Source: Ilex aquifolium (Eukaryota > Streptophyta > Magnoliopsida > Aquifoliales > Aquifoliaceae). Taken from it: DNA of 64,000 nucleotides. Shown here one piece after another: positions 1 through 12,400 of the stretch; position 1 is the first letter of the stretch; every line of letters starts with the position of its first letter. Made by a program: the position numbers and the translations under genes. The DNA lies in contig OX637409.1 in assembly GCA_951799425.1 (NCBI GenBank), positions 23,900,501 through 23,964,500 on the forward strand, written 5' to 3'. Under the pieces are notes generated by a model. It was not told the origin of the DNA, ran no database searches, and was given only the letters and a program-made list of their open reading frames with translations.

Positions 1-417
1 CTCCCCCACTTCTTTCCCCATGTTGACAGCTAGAAAAAACCAGCAAGATTGTGATTATACAATTAAATACAATTTCATGCATCTGGATTGGAATGTTATT
101 GATTATGATGACATTCACATGCTACAATTACTGCCAACACAGCTTAAATTAACAAAAAGAAAAGATAGTTAATACAACTTGAGGATCATACAAAGCTGGA
201 GACTCTGAACTCAGCACCATTACAACATACACAGGATCACTGCACTGAAAGGGCCCAAGGATTCAAGCTGTTACGGAAAAACAGCTGCATTTGATCTGGA
301 ATGGGAACAATAAACCCAGGAGTTGAACAGGTAGAACCCGGTCTAAGTATGGCACTGAACGACATTGGACAAGACCCATCATCTTCGAAAATAGTATCGG
401 GAAGGAGATAATGCTTC
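1..417. other. 3' flank / 3' UTR of the TGA gene
   Basis: This stretch lies downstream of the TGA stop codon in the minus direction and probably holds the gene's 3' UTR and terminator. It is AT-rich with no credible coding frame; the short minus frame at 237-437 is only the read-through of the last TGA exon. I cannot fix the poly(A) site. Confidence 0.5.
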
Positions 418-3400
418 TCACTCCCGGGGGCGGGCAAGCCAGAGAGAGCTCAAAGCTCGAAGCCGAGAAAAGTAGTCATTGATAGCAAGAAGGGCACGAG
501 CTGATTGGCGAGTTGTCAATACGCGATGCATTTGTTGCAATGTTTGTTGCCGCAGATTGTCAGCCTGAGATTAACAGGAGTGTGTTATATCACTTTTATA
601 TTTCTATGGCAAAGTCCAGCTGGGAGTAAAGAAGAACAAATGACTCATGCAACATGCTTTGCGTGCCATCAGTGCCAACTGCCAAGACCTCCCAAAGTTG
701 AAAAGTATATTTCAAAAAGAAAAGGAAACTACAGACTTCATTAAGTAGGACAAAAATAGTAAACAAAATCACCTGGTGAATGAAGCCCTCCAGAGTTCCT
801 AGCTTTCCCATAGCCATTGCCATTTGACCCATGTAGTTAGCAACATTCCCCGAGGAACTCGAGGGACCAGGAGATCCCACCAAAGTATCAGCCAAGGACT
901 GCTGCAATGCCTCCATTCCCTGCGACAAGGCATCTTCTGCCTGTTGCGATGACTGCTGCAAGTTGGTGATGGCCATTAACTGCTGCTCAGTTAAAGGCTC
1001 CAACTGATTTATAAGTAGCTGCAGTCATGCAGGTTGAAATTTCACATCAACAATAAGCAACAAAACAATACACAAGAAATAACCTAACAGCACGATTTAC
1101 AAAAGATACCACAGAAAGTAATGAAAACTACAAAAGAAAAAGAAATTTTGACATCTGTGCAAACCCCAAACAACAAAAGAAAGGTTCAATAAGCCAAAAA
1201 GTGAAAATTACCGAGTATGTAAGCAAATAAAAATAACACAGGAACGATTAGAATTGAAAAGGGTGGATACATTGATGCAGTAGAGGAAGTGGTGCACAAC
1301 AACAGAAGGATTTACAAAGGGTAGCCCACGGGGATGTATGTCAACTATTTCAATATGGCGTATGGCAAGGCTTATTCAACATTTATATCTGGTTCAAGCC
1401 TATCATAACAGAGACAAACTAGTTATTTTACGCATACCCCACACAAGCCTCGTCAACCCTAGGGTTCTACCATGGCAATTTCATGACTTTTTTAAAGCTC
1501 GGGTTGGTACATTGACGACATCATTTGTAGAGCAAGTGCAAGCCTTAACGGCATTTGAGTATTCACGAAGCTTCAAGGGCACAGAAGAAGTTCAACGGCG
1601 ACAACTGAAAGACTCCAAGCTAATGGGGAATAGTCCCAACATTAGTTAGGACAAGTTTCCCTAGGTGTTGGTTGGCTTGTTGCATTGAAAATTGCAGCAG
1701 TCTGTAATTTATGGAACAGAGGCCAGTCGGTCACAAGCAACTAAAAAACAAAAAAAGTAATTGCAACCACAATTGTACATGCCCATATCAATACCTTATC
1801 TTGATGGTATTTTGGTAACATGATATCGTCATTTGCTAGATGTTTCCGAGCCTAAATATCGTCATTCGCCGGATGTTGCCCGTACTTTAATGCTTAACAA
1901 GCATGTGCCAAAACAATATTGAGCTAGCGTTATTCTTACTCCCGTTTATCTTATTAATCGAGTGTCCTCCTCCATGTTGGCCAATAGTAAAGTCCCTTTT
2001 ATCTTTTGCTTTATCAAGATACACCTTCATTTGACTTAACTCATCGTGTTTTTTGGTTGTGTTGCCTTTTTCCATCTCCTTACTTATAGTTGTGACTTAG
2101 ATCACATAGAGCGGAAGCAAGGGCGGGAGTGGGAGTGGGAGAGCAAAAGCGACGAAAGTAAAAAAAAAATTAGAGCATGAGCGCCATTAGCGCGCCAAAT
2201 TATATACATACGTATATAAAATTAACATTATTAAATATCATTTTAGTTAAATACATATCATAAACAAAGAATAAAAAATTAAAATTAAATAAGTCTTAAA
2301 AAAACACCAAAATAACGATATATGATGGTTTAATTTCAAAATAGCAAGTGGAATATGCAAGATTTGCTATGCATCAATGAATTTAGTGGATTTGACCAAA
2401 ATATATTTTAATATAATAAATTAATAAATTTCACATCAATCTCTTGTGACATGATCAAAGGCATTCAACTCTTTTTTTATTTTGTTCTGAAAGTCAAAGG
2501 ACAAGAAAAGTGAAGGAAATTTCAGATCACAAAGAAAAAGACGTTAGTCGGCCCACAGAGTGTATAAAAGTATTTATGCCATCTATGTGAACTGGATGAG
2601 GGAAAAGCGTGAGTTTGGGACAATTTCCCTCCCAACTTGTGGATTGAAGCGCGGAGTGAAAAGGCGTGAGCATTTTACACAAATCATGTGAACCTAGCCG
2701 TGAAAAGCTCTCAGCGTATCTTCCTCAGATATTCTCGTACTTACAAAAGATATTGGTACCCTATTTTTCGACGAAACTAAGTCAGTGCCAGTATTACCTT
2801 ATTCGAGTCATCTTCCTTCTTTTCTGTGTTGCAACATAATCTTCCAGCAGATTAAGTTGCTCATAGTCATAGGGAGCTCTAGTTTCCTATTACACCCAAC
2901 TTTGTCTCCTTCCCCTTGGATCTCTGCCCCTCCAGGTTTACCATAGGTTTATTGTCATTCAATGTACATACAAGTTGTCTTGTATGCTCCAGCTCAATAG
3001 GCAACGCCTCCTAAGCAATTAGTTATTTCATCTCCTTCTGATTTGCCTATTGCATTAAAGAAAGATACTCATAACTGTACAAAGCATCTCACTTATAGTT
3101 TTGCCCCTTTTCATTGGTTTTGCTCATCTTCTCATTGTTCTGCATCATTGTGGTTGTTTATGTTTGTTCTTAGTTCTATGAAACATCTATGACATCTCCT
3201 ATATGAAAATTGGCAATGGATAAGAAAATGAAAGTTCTTCATGAGAATGAGATAGGAGACCTTACTCCTCTTCTTTCTAGTAAACAGTCTATTTTTGTTT
3301 GGTCTACATGGTGAAGTGTCATACAAATGGTGTAGTTGAGTGTTTGAAAGCATGGCTAGTTGCCAAGGGCTACACCCAAAAATATGGTATGAATTAATGT

Positions 3401-6400
3401 GAGATTTTTCTCATGTTACTTGTCGCAACTCTGTTAGAGTTCTTCTCTTGTAGTTAATTTCAATTGATCTTTGTATCCACTGGATAAACTTCTTTTATAT
3501 GGAGATCTATAGGAGAAAGTATATATAGTTCAGCCTACGGGATATGTTGTTGCATGGCTCGGAAAAATCACCACATGTTTGGTTTGATAAATTCAATGCC
3601 ATTGTGTTTCAATATGGCTTTCAGCACTCTATTTTAGACCATTCAATTTTCATACGTCGTTCTTCCATAGCTATAACATTACTATTAGTGGTAATGAACC
3701 AGATAATATTACCCACTTTAAGCCCTATGCAAGGGAAGCAATTCTACATCAAAGGATTAAGAATTCAGGTTGCAAGATCAAAGGAAAGTATCTATTTGTG
3801 CCAGTGAAAATATGTATTGGATGCGGCTTTTCAAACTAGTACTCTTAGTGCACGCCTAGTTGATAACCCAAGGTCTCCAAAATTAAATAGGATGCTGACA
3901 GACAGTGGAGAAATTTTTAATGACATAGGACATTATGGAAGGTTGGTTGATGAACTAATTTATCTCACGGTTAACACATCTTGATATTACTTATGTTGTT
4001 GATGCGATTAGTCAGTTCACGTATACTTCTCATAAGCTTCATTGAGAGGTTGTCAGTCATATTCTTCCTCATTAAGACGAAGTATCATTAAATTAGTCAT
4101 CTCATCCATGATTGTTATTGACTTTTCTAATTCTGACAAGTGGATAGTCACATTGATAGGAGATCTACTTCTAGTTACTGTACATTTCTTGTGTTATCCT
4201 ATTAATTGGCGTAATAAGAAACCAAATACGGTTGCACATTCTAGTGCGGAGGCTGAATGTTGCCCTATGACTCAGCCTGCATGTAAGAGGTTGTGCCTCT
4301 TCCTATGCATACACATTGTGACAAACAAAAAATCATAATTGTTAATCCAATATATTATGAGAATACTACATCAAAGTTGATTGTTATTTTATTTGAGATC
4401 TCTTGATACGAAATGAGATTATCACTCCACATGTCAAGTCTGGTGATCAACTCGGTGATATTCTTACCAAACCTCTAGCTCGGTCCACTTGCAGTAGCCT
4501 TTGCTACAGCCTACAAGCTAAGCATGTCTTATCTTTATGTTCTATCTTGAGGGGGCGGTGGGTGTTAGAGTTATCCTTTTTCTACTATTAGCCTAGTATT
4601 ACCTCTCAATATCTTTCTAATATAAATACAAGGGCGTTGGACAGCACGACTAGTAGATTACACACAACAAAATATTTTTTTAATCCTTCTTTTCCTCTTT
4701 TTCTCCCTTTCTCTTCTCTCGACCCTAAAATACCAATTGCCATTATTTTAACTACCGAAAAATAAATGGGGTGCAATATCATCTGATTGTGGTACCAAGT
4801 CGATTTTTCTTTCAAAGACTGATAGAAGGTGGGGCATGACACCACATTATGCCATTAGAAACACACAATTCTACGAAAGAGCCATGTCCCCGTGAGACGC
4901 ATGATGCAAACCAATGAAACATTAAATGTCGCCCTCACCTTAAGGAGTTCGGATGAACGGAATCCACCAAGCCATAAAAAACACCTTTCTGCAGGTGTTT
5001 TCCACATGCCTGACAGAATATGGAAGACATCAGCCTTTGCAGCATCTCCTTTTATCCTGAAAATTTCATAGTACTGTACCAAGATTCCATCCACAATTAT
5101 GCGAAGTTCACCATCAGCTGCATGGGAGTTGACAGCTCCCCTCAGCTCATTGGCACGTCGGTTGTGCTCTTCCAGCCACCGTGCATATTCTACATCAAAC
5201 GCCAAGGCTCCTAGAGAGTGATGACATCATTAGTGCATTCTTAATAAGTGAATATAAGTCAAGAAACAGAAAACTGTGAGAACTTTTAGTCACTGGACTT
5301 TGAAGTACAAATGGGGTTGCAAAGATCCAAAATCTAAACATGATGTCCATAAATGGATAATTATTACATGTAAATTTCAGGCTGCTTTTGAAGATAGCTG
5401 TATGAAAACTACCCAAATGTTGAAACCAAGATCCAATATTCTCCATCAAGCCATTCTTCTCTCAACATAAAAATAAAAATGCTCCCGGCGCCGCCAGTGA
5501 GAGGAGTTGGGAGGCCCAGATGTAAGCAATTTTACTCCTAATACAAAGAGGCTATTTTTGTCCCTCGAAACCATGCCGCCTGAATCACAATGGGCCCAAC
5601 CTTACCTCTGCGTCAAGGCCTGCCCTCACTGATGTTTATAATCCAGTTTGATTACAAGAAGCTACTCAACATGATAATATGCTTGAAAGTCAAACTTGCT
5701 CATCTCATTAAACTAGCTGCACTTCCTACAGTTGAAAGCTGGGGAACAATAGCAATACAACGCTTTCTTCATAAATCATATGTTTAGAACAGCTTATAAA
5801 GTTTTGAGGAAGTTTGTTAAGGAACTAAGTTTTCAAGTAAATATATTTTTGGCCGTTTCACATACACGAACTGGAAGTGTTCAGCATATGTTGGATAAAG
5901 TAAAATATGATGGATCATGATAATGTCGAATCGAGCATCAAGCATCAAGCAAGCTTGGAAAGCCTAATGAACAAGCTCGAGAACTGCCTAAATCTACATT
6001 GAGTTTGAATCAAGCGTGAGCTTGGATTGAGCCCAATACAAGATCAACCACCACAACTTGAATAGCTTAATTCCTGTCTCACTTCATATACCCGCAATTA
6101 GAAATTTGGGATACATATTTTGTGCTTATATCAGGGGTAGGGGATCATTTGGTAAAATGCACACAAACTTGAATGCGATTCAGGGACGATTGTTTGCCAA
6201 AGCCCACGAGCATATTATATCAATTCAAGAATAAACTGACGTTGATTTGAAACTGTTTATATGTTATGGTTGACACCTTATATGAAGGAAAGGAGCTCAC
6301 AAATTTGCTTTGGCATTGGAATATAGACAGGTTGGTTGCTGCTAATTAGTATTCTGTCATTCATATTTATTATCTTCCTTGTTTGCTTTGGAATGAAAGA

Positions 6401-9400
6401 CTGATTGTAAAGTTGTGTTTATATTACATATTTTCCATTTGAGTTTTTGAATTGATAAAGATATTAACAGTTAAATGAAACTGTTAAGAGATGTCTTATA
6501 TGTCACGAGGGGTATCTATGTACTTTGAGTCTTATTATTATAAATACATGGGACTAAGGAAGATAACCCTAATTTGATCCTTGGGGCTTTCTCTCAACAG
6601 TCACCATATTCTCAAAAACTCTCTTCCTTTCTACATCTTCTCCATGTTTGTCTTTTCATATTCTAACATGGTATCAGAGTTCGACCCGCCATAAGTTGAT
6701 ATTATTTTTATGTTCTCGTTTTTTTAGTAATGTAAATCTTGTTACTTCCTCCCATAGTTTTTTTAGTCGTTTTTTGCCTGAACCCTAAAAAAAAGGGAAA
6801 AATTTCAGCATGATCAACTATGGTTCATATACTCCTAGAAAAATTCTCAAATTTTTCGGAGTTTATTTGATTTATTTTTCCATTTATTTTTCTATTTTTT
6901 TGGAATTTGTGGTCTATTTTTTTAAAATCGCTTATTCTGACTTGTTTGATGCAATTTGATGGCTGAAATAGCTCCCTTGGAATATGAAATTACCTTCTTG
7001 CCCTTATCTAACTGTTATTTCATCAATTTTGATAGTTCTTTGGCCAAATCTATGGTGTTTTGATGTAGGACAACTTTGAAAAATAAAAATAGGTGCTGTG
7101 AACAGAAGCTTGCCTAGAAATCACTCCTAGGGTTCCTTAGGCATCACACCTATGGTTAGAATTGCATCACACAACTCAAAAAGCATGTAATTGCTGAAAT
7201 TTCTGAATATCTCTCTCTATCTCCCTTTTATTAAAAGTGACACTAACTATATATAGAGTTCTAAGTACTCCTAATATCAAAAGATTAGGATTCCAAAGTC
7301 TTTAGGACTCCAAAAACTCTAAGTCCCTAAAAATTAGAAAACTAAAATTAACTAGAACTGAGACTTTAAATTCTAGAATATTCAACACTAGAATTTGACC
7401 AAAAAATATATGACCTGTTCCAAAAAATCTGGAAATTACAAAAATACTCCCGACACCAAAAAATATTAAAAGGACATATAAAATACTAATACTAGTAAAT
7501 TGACTTAAAATAAGACTCAAAATACAATAATGCAAAGTTCCATGTGGATCCTTGTCTTGATGAAAAGCCAATTTCATTATCTTTCACATCTTAAAATTTG
7601 CGTTTCCTTGAGCATCTTATGGATTGCATCATGTTTCTTGCGTTTTTCTTTTCCGAAACAGAAACTTTTGTACCCCTTTAAGCAATTCTACATATTTGAT
7701 TTAGTTCTTTTTTTTAGTTTTTATTGTTTGGATATCTTATTCATTGCAAGGATTCCTTGGGCTTTGTGGATTTGTAGGTGATTGAATCAGTTCTTTTATA
7801 TTTGAGGGTGTTATCCTTGTTTGGTGGATATGGCAGCCGATAATAAGACTTCCAGTGGCAGTGAGGCGAATGTGTTGAGTCATGTTGGAACCCTTGGAAA
7901 TGGTCCATCCCTTCAGATTTGTTTGGTTAAGTTGGATTGCACCAATTATTTAATTCGGTCACCATCTTGCAGTTAGGCTATTACTGCACCAGGCCTAATT
8001 GGTTACATCACAAGAACTCTTAATGATCCCGTGACAGATGGACTATCAAGAGTAGGGTTGTTAATCGAGCTGATCTTTGCGAGCTTGAACTTAGCCTATC
8101 GAGCTCACTTTTTTAAACGAGCCTAAAAATTGTTCAAACTTGACTCGTTGAGAAAATGAGTCAAGCACAAATCGAGCCGAACCCGAGTAGCTCGACTATT
8201 TTACATATAAACGAGTCGAACTTTGCAAGCTAGAGCCAAGTCTTTTAGGCTCACTTTTTAAACAAGTTTAAAAAATTATTCAAGCTCGGTCGGCTCGTTT
8301 AGAACACGAGCCGAGCTCGAGTCAAGTTCACTCCGAGTCGAACCCGAGTAGTTCGGCTCAATTATCAGCCCTAATCACGGGAGAAATGGCAATCGAAGAA
8401 TGCCCTTGTTATGACTTGGCTGATTACCTCAATACAACCCTCTATTAGTCGCACTTCTTGTTCATGGGCACAACACAGATATACTCACAGAAGGATAATG
8501 ACGCACAAGCCTATGAACTAAGAAAGAAGATTTGTGAGTTAGTTTAGAAAGACAGATCTCTTGCTGAGTATTATGACGAATTGAGTAGTGTATGGTAGGA
8601 GCTTGATAATTATTAGAGTTTTCAGGTTGTTTGTACTAAGGATGCAACTGCTTTTCAGCAGACGATAAAGAAAAAATGGGTATATAATTTTCTTGCTGGC
8701 ATTAACATGTAGTCTGATCAGATTTGAGTTCAGGTTTTAGGTCGATCTCCTTTTCCCACCGTGAAAGAGGCCTATGCATGTGTTCAGCAAGAGGGAAATC
8801 CGCGTAGTATACACTCTTAGTCAGGATTGTTCTTCTTTACTTGTTACTCCTACTTCACGGGATAGTAATGTCAATCAACCCAAGACTAATAGGAAGATAA
8901 TGTTGGTTATCGTGATCTATTGAAATGTGATTATTGTGGGAAAGAACGCCATACTACTGAGCACTTGTTGGAAGTTGTATGGTCATCTTACCTAAGGGCG
9001 TGGACCTGGTCGTGGTGGTACTATGCGATCTCAAGCTCATATTTCAAAAACTTCCTCAAACCCCTCTACTGATACTAGTGCTTTCTCCCATGATGAGATG
9101 CACACATTCAGGCGTCTGATGGCTAGACTTAACACTTCATTTACCATAGTTTCTCCCTCTGCACCGACTTCCTCCAACTTTGCTCATACAGGTAGTTAAG
9201 CATATGCTTTTAGTGTCTTTTCTTTTCCTTGGATAATTAATTCTGGAGCTACTGACCATATGATAGGTTTCTCTAACCTTTTTTGTTCTTACTCTCCTTG
9301 CTCCAGTAAAGATAAAGTGAAAGTTGCTAATAACTCTTTACCCTCTGTTTCTAAAAAAAATTTTGTACAATGCTCTCCCTCCATTTCCCTTTCATCTATT

Positions 9401-12400
9401 CTTCATCTCTTTATCTACATCTATTCTTCATCTCTTTATCTACATTGTTGTTGGGCTAGACTCTACAAGTGGATACATCTCTTTTTCCACTCTTACTGCA
9501 GTGGCACCACCATGTAGGACATCCTTTCTTTGGTATTATGAAGAAACTTTTTCCTATGCTAGCTAAATCGTGTCATAGGAGTAGTTTTGTTTGTGATGCT
9601 CACGAGTTTGCAAAGCATAAACGTTTATATTATCCTTCCATTAATAAAAGAAGTGATTTTCCATTTATGCTTATTCATTCTGATGTGTGGGGTTCGTCTC
9701 AAGTTGTTTCTCGTTCTAGTTATCGTTGATTTGTTATATTCATTGATTGTTACTCTCGTGTCACGTGGGTGTATTTCCTTCGAACCAAGAGTGAAGTATT
9801 TTCTTGCTTTAAAGCTTTTCATAAGATGGTGACTAATCAGTTTGATACGACCATTAGGACTCTTAGGAATGATAATGGAATTGAATATATTGATAGCGAA
9901 TTCCGAGCATACCTTGAAGAGTATGGTATTCTTTATCAGACAAGTTGTGTAGGCACTCCTGAACAAAATGGGGTTGTTGAGCGCAAAAATTGTTGTCTTC
10001 TTGAGATTGTCCGGGCTCTTATGTTCACTATGAATGTTCCTAACACCTTTTGGGGGAATGTTATTCTTACTACTACATATCTCATTAATTGCACGCCCTC
10101 TAGTGCTATTCAATTTAAGGTTCCTCTTAAACTTCTCCCCTGGTCCCTTTCTCCTTCCTCTCTTTTTCCAAGGTGTTTGCGTGTACTTGTTTTGTCCATG
10201 TCTCGTCTCATTCTCGAGGTAAACTCGACTCTAAGGCTATGTGATGTGTCTTTGTTGGATACTCTACGACTCAGAAATGTTACAAATGTTATGATCATCA
10301 GGCTCAGCAAGAATAGGTTAGCATAGATGTCACATTTTTGTGAGACCAAACCCTACTTTGTTTTATCTCGTCCTCTCTTTAGGGGGAGCCTGGTAATGAG
10401 GAAGAGAGGCAACAAGAGGAGCACTCATTTTTTCTCCCTTTATTAAGAGAGATTGTTTGTGGTGAGGGGGAGAAAGACAAGTGTACTGAAGAAGGACATA
10501 ATACTAGTAGATGGTTGGATAGACTTCATCTGTAGACTTATTTTTGGCGTCCAAAAGCGTAGACCATCCATGTGTTACCAAGTCAATTGTCATCCCCAAC
10601 TCCAGTTTCAGATTCTCCCACAGAGGCTTCAAAAGATAAGTCTCCATCTCCATTGCTATAAATATTGATGATTGTTATCTTCCTACTGCTTTTAGAAAGG
10701 GTATGAGATCTTGTACTTAACATCCCATTTCTAACTTTATTTCTTATAACTCCTTGTCTTCTTCAAATCATGTCTTTGTTTCGTCTTTATCTTCTGCATC
10801 TATTCCACAGCATTGGAAGGAAGCTCTTGTAGATCCTAAGTAGAAAGAAACTATAGTAGAGGAAATGAAAGTTCTAAGCAAGAATGACACTTGAGAATTA
10901 GTTTCACTTCTAGCTGGGAAGAAACCTGTGGATTATAAGTGGGTCTTTACTGTTAAAAAAAAAAGCAGATGGAACAGTTGAAAGATATAAAACATGGATG
11001 GTTACCAAAAGTTTTACTCAGACTTAATGACATTGACTACCAGGAGACCTTTGTCCCTGTTGCAAAAATGAATTATATTCGCACTCTTTTTTCTTGTGCA
11101 GCTAATCTGGTTTGACCCTTACAACAACTAGGTGTGAAGAATGTATTCCTTCATGGCAACTTGGCAGAAGAGGTTTATATGGATATTACACCATGTTTTT
11201 CTTCTCATTCTACTGTTGGAAAGGTTTACTAGTTGAGGAAAGCACTTTATGGCTCGAAACAATCTCCTAGAGCTTGGTTAGGGCAATTTCTTAAAGCAAT
11301 GTTGGGATTTGGATACAAGGAAAGTAATGCAGACCACACACACTATGTTTATCAAACATAGTGGTAATAAGATTATTGTTCTTATTAGGGGTGCAACTCG
11401 GGCGGGTTGGGAACCCTAGCCCAACCCTACACATATAATCTTCAACCCGAACCCGACCTTAACCAGAGATATTCAACCCAAGTATTGCCCAAGTTAAATT
11501 TGGACAGGCTCGGGTTGAATTCGAGTTTCTTAATTCGGTCTGATTTCGGGTTACAAATTAGACAAAAGAAAATTACACAACTCAATTAGAACATAACATA
11601 AAGAAATTAAACCAAAAAATCCAAAATACCATAGCCACCGCCACTGCCACCACAACCACTGCCCATAGCCACCGCCACCGCCACCGCCACCACAACCACT
11701 GCCCATCGCCACCACAGCCACCACGCCTCTTCCCACACACCCACCACAACATAGCTACTGCCACCAAAACTGACTATCTGAGAGTTGTTGTGGTCTTCGA
11801 TGCCATAGCCACCAGATGTGATCATTCACCATCGTTGTGATCTTCGACGCAGATCAAGGATGAGAGGGAATGAGTGGGAGGCCGAGAGAAAGTAACAAAA
11901 AGGCTGAGAGATGGAGAGAGGCAGAGAACGAGAGAGTCAGAGAGGCGCATGAGAGGTAGAGAGCGAAAACCCTAGTGGCTAATGTTTTATATATTTGTCA
12001 GGTTCGGGTTGAACCCAATAATGTGAGGACTCAACTCGGGTGTTGCCCGAATTCAATTCGGGTTAGAGTTTTTGAACCCAGACCCAACCCAAAATTTTAA
12101 AACTTCAGCCCAAGCCCTATTTTTTTCGGGTTGGCCCACCCAAGTTGCACCCCTAGTTCTTATTGTTTATATGAATGACATAGTGATTACAAACAAGGAT
12201 GTGAAGGAGATGTCTCACCTAAAATTACGACCGACACGGGAGTTTGAGATTAAAGACTTAGGTCTATTGAAATACTTTCTAGGGACTGAGGTTGCTAGAT
12301 CTAATAATGGCATCTATATATCTTAGAGGAAGTACCTACTTGAGGAGATTGGTATATTGGGATGTAGACTTATAGACAGACCAGTTGAGGCTAACCATAG

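Noticed and set aside
7045-7560. possible further insertion between the copia B 5' LTR and gag
   Set aside because: The leader is long and this part has a TATATATAG box in a minus-strand LTR-like setting, but I found no paired ends or target duplication, so I did not call it.
9625-10113. 162-residue minus-strand frame
   Set aside because: It is the antisense of the copia B integrase region; composition and position show it is a shadow of that domain.
11551-11825. Gly/Trp/Val-rich minus-strand frames
   Set aside because: They are translations of the CCA/GCC tract inside the hAT MITE, in several overlapping frames, with no conserved start or domain.
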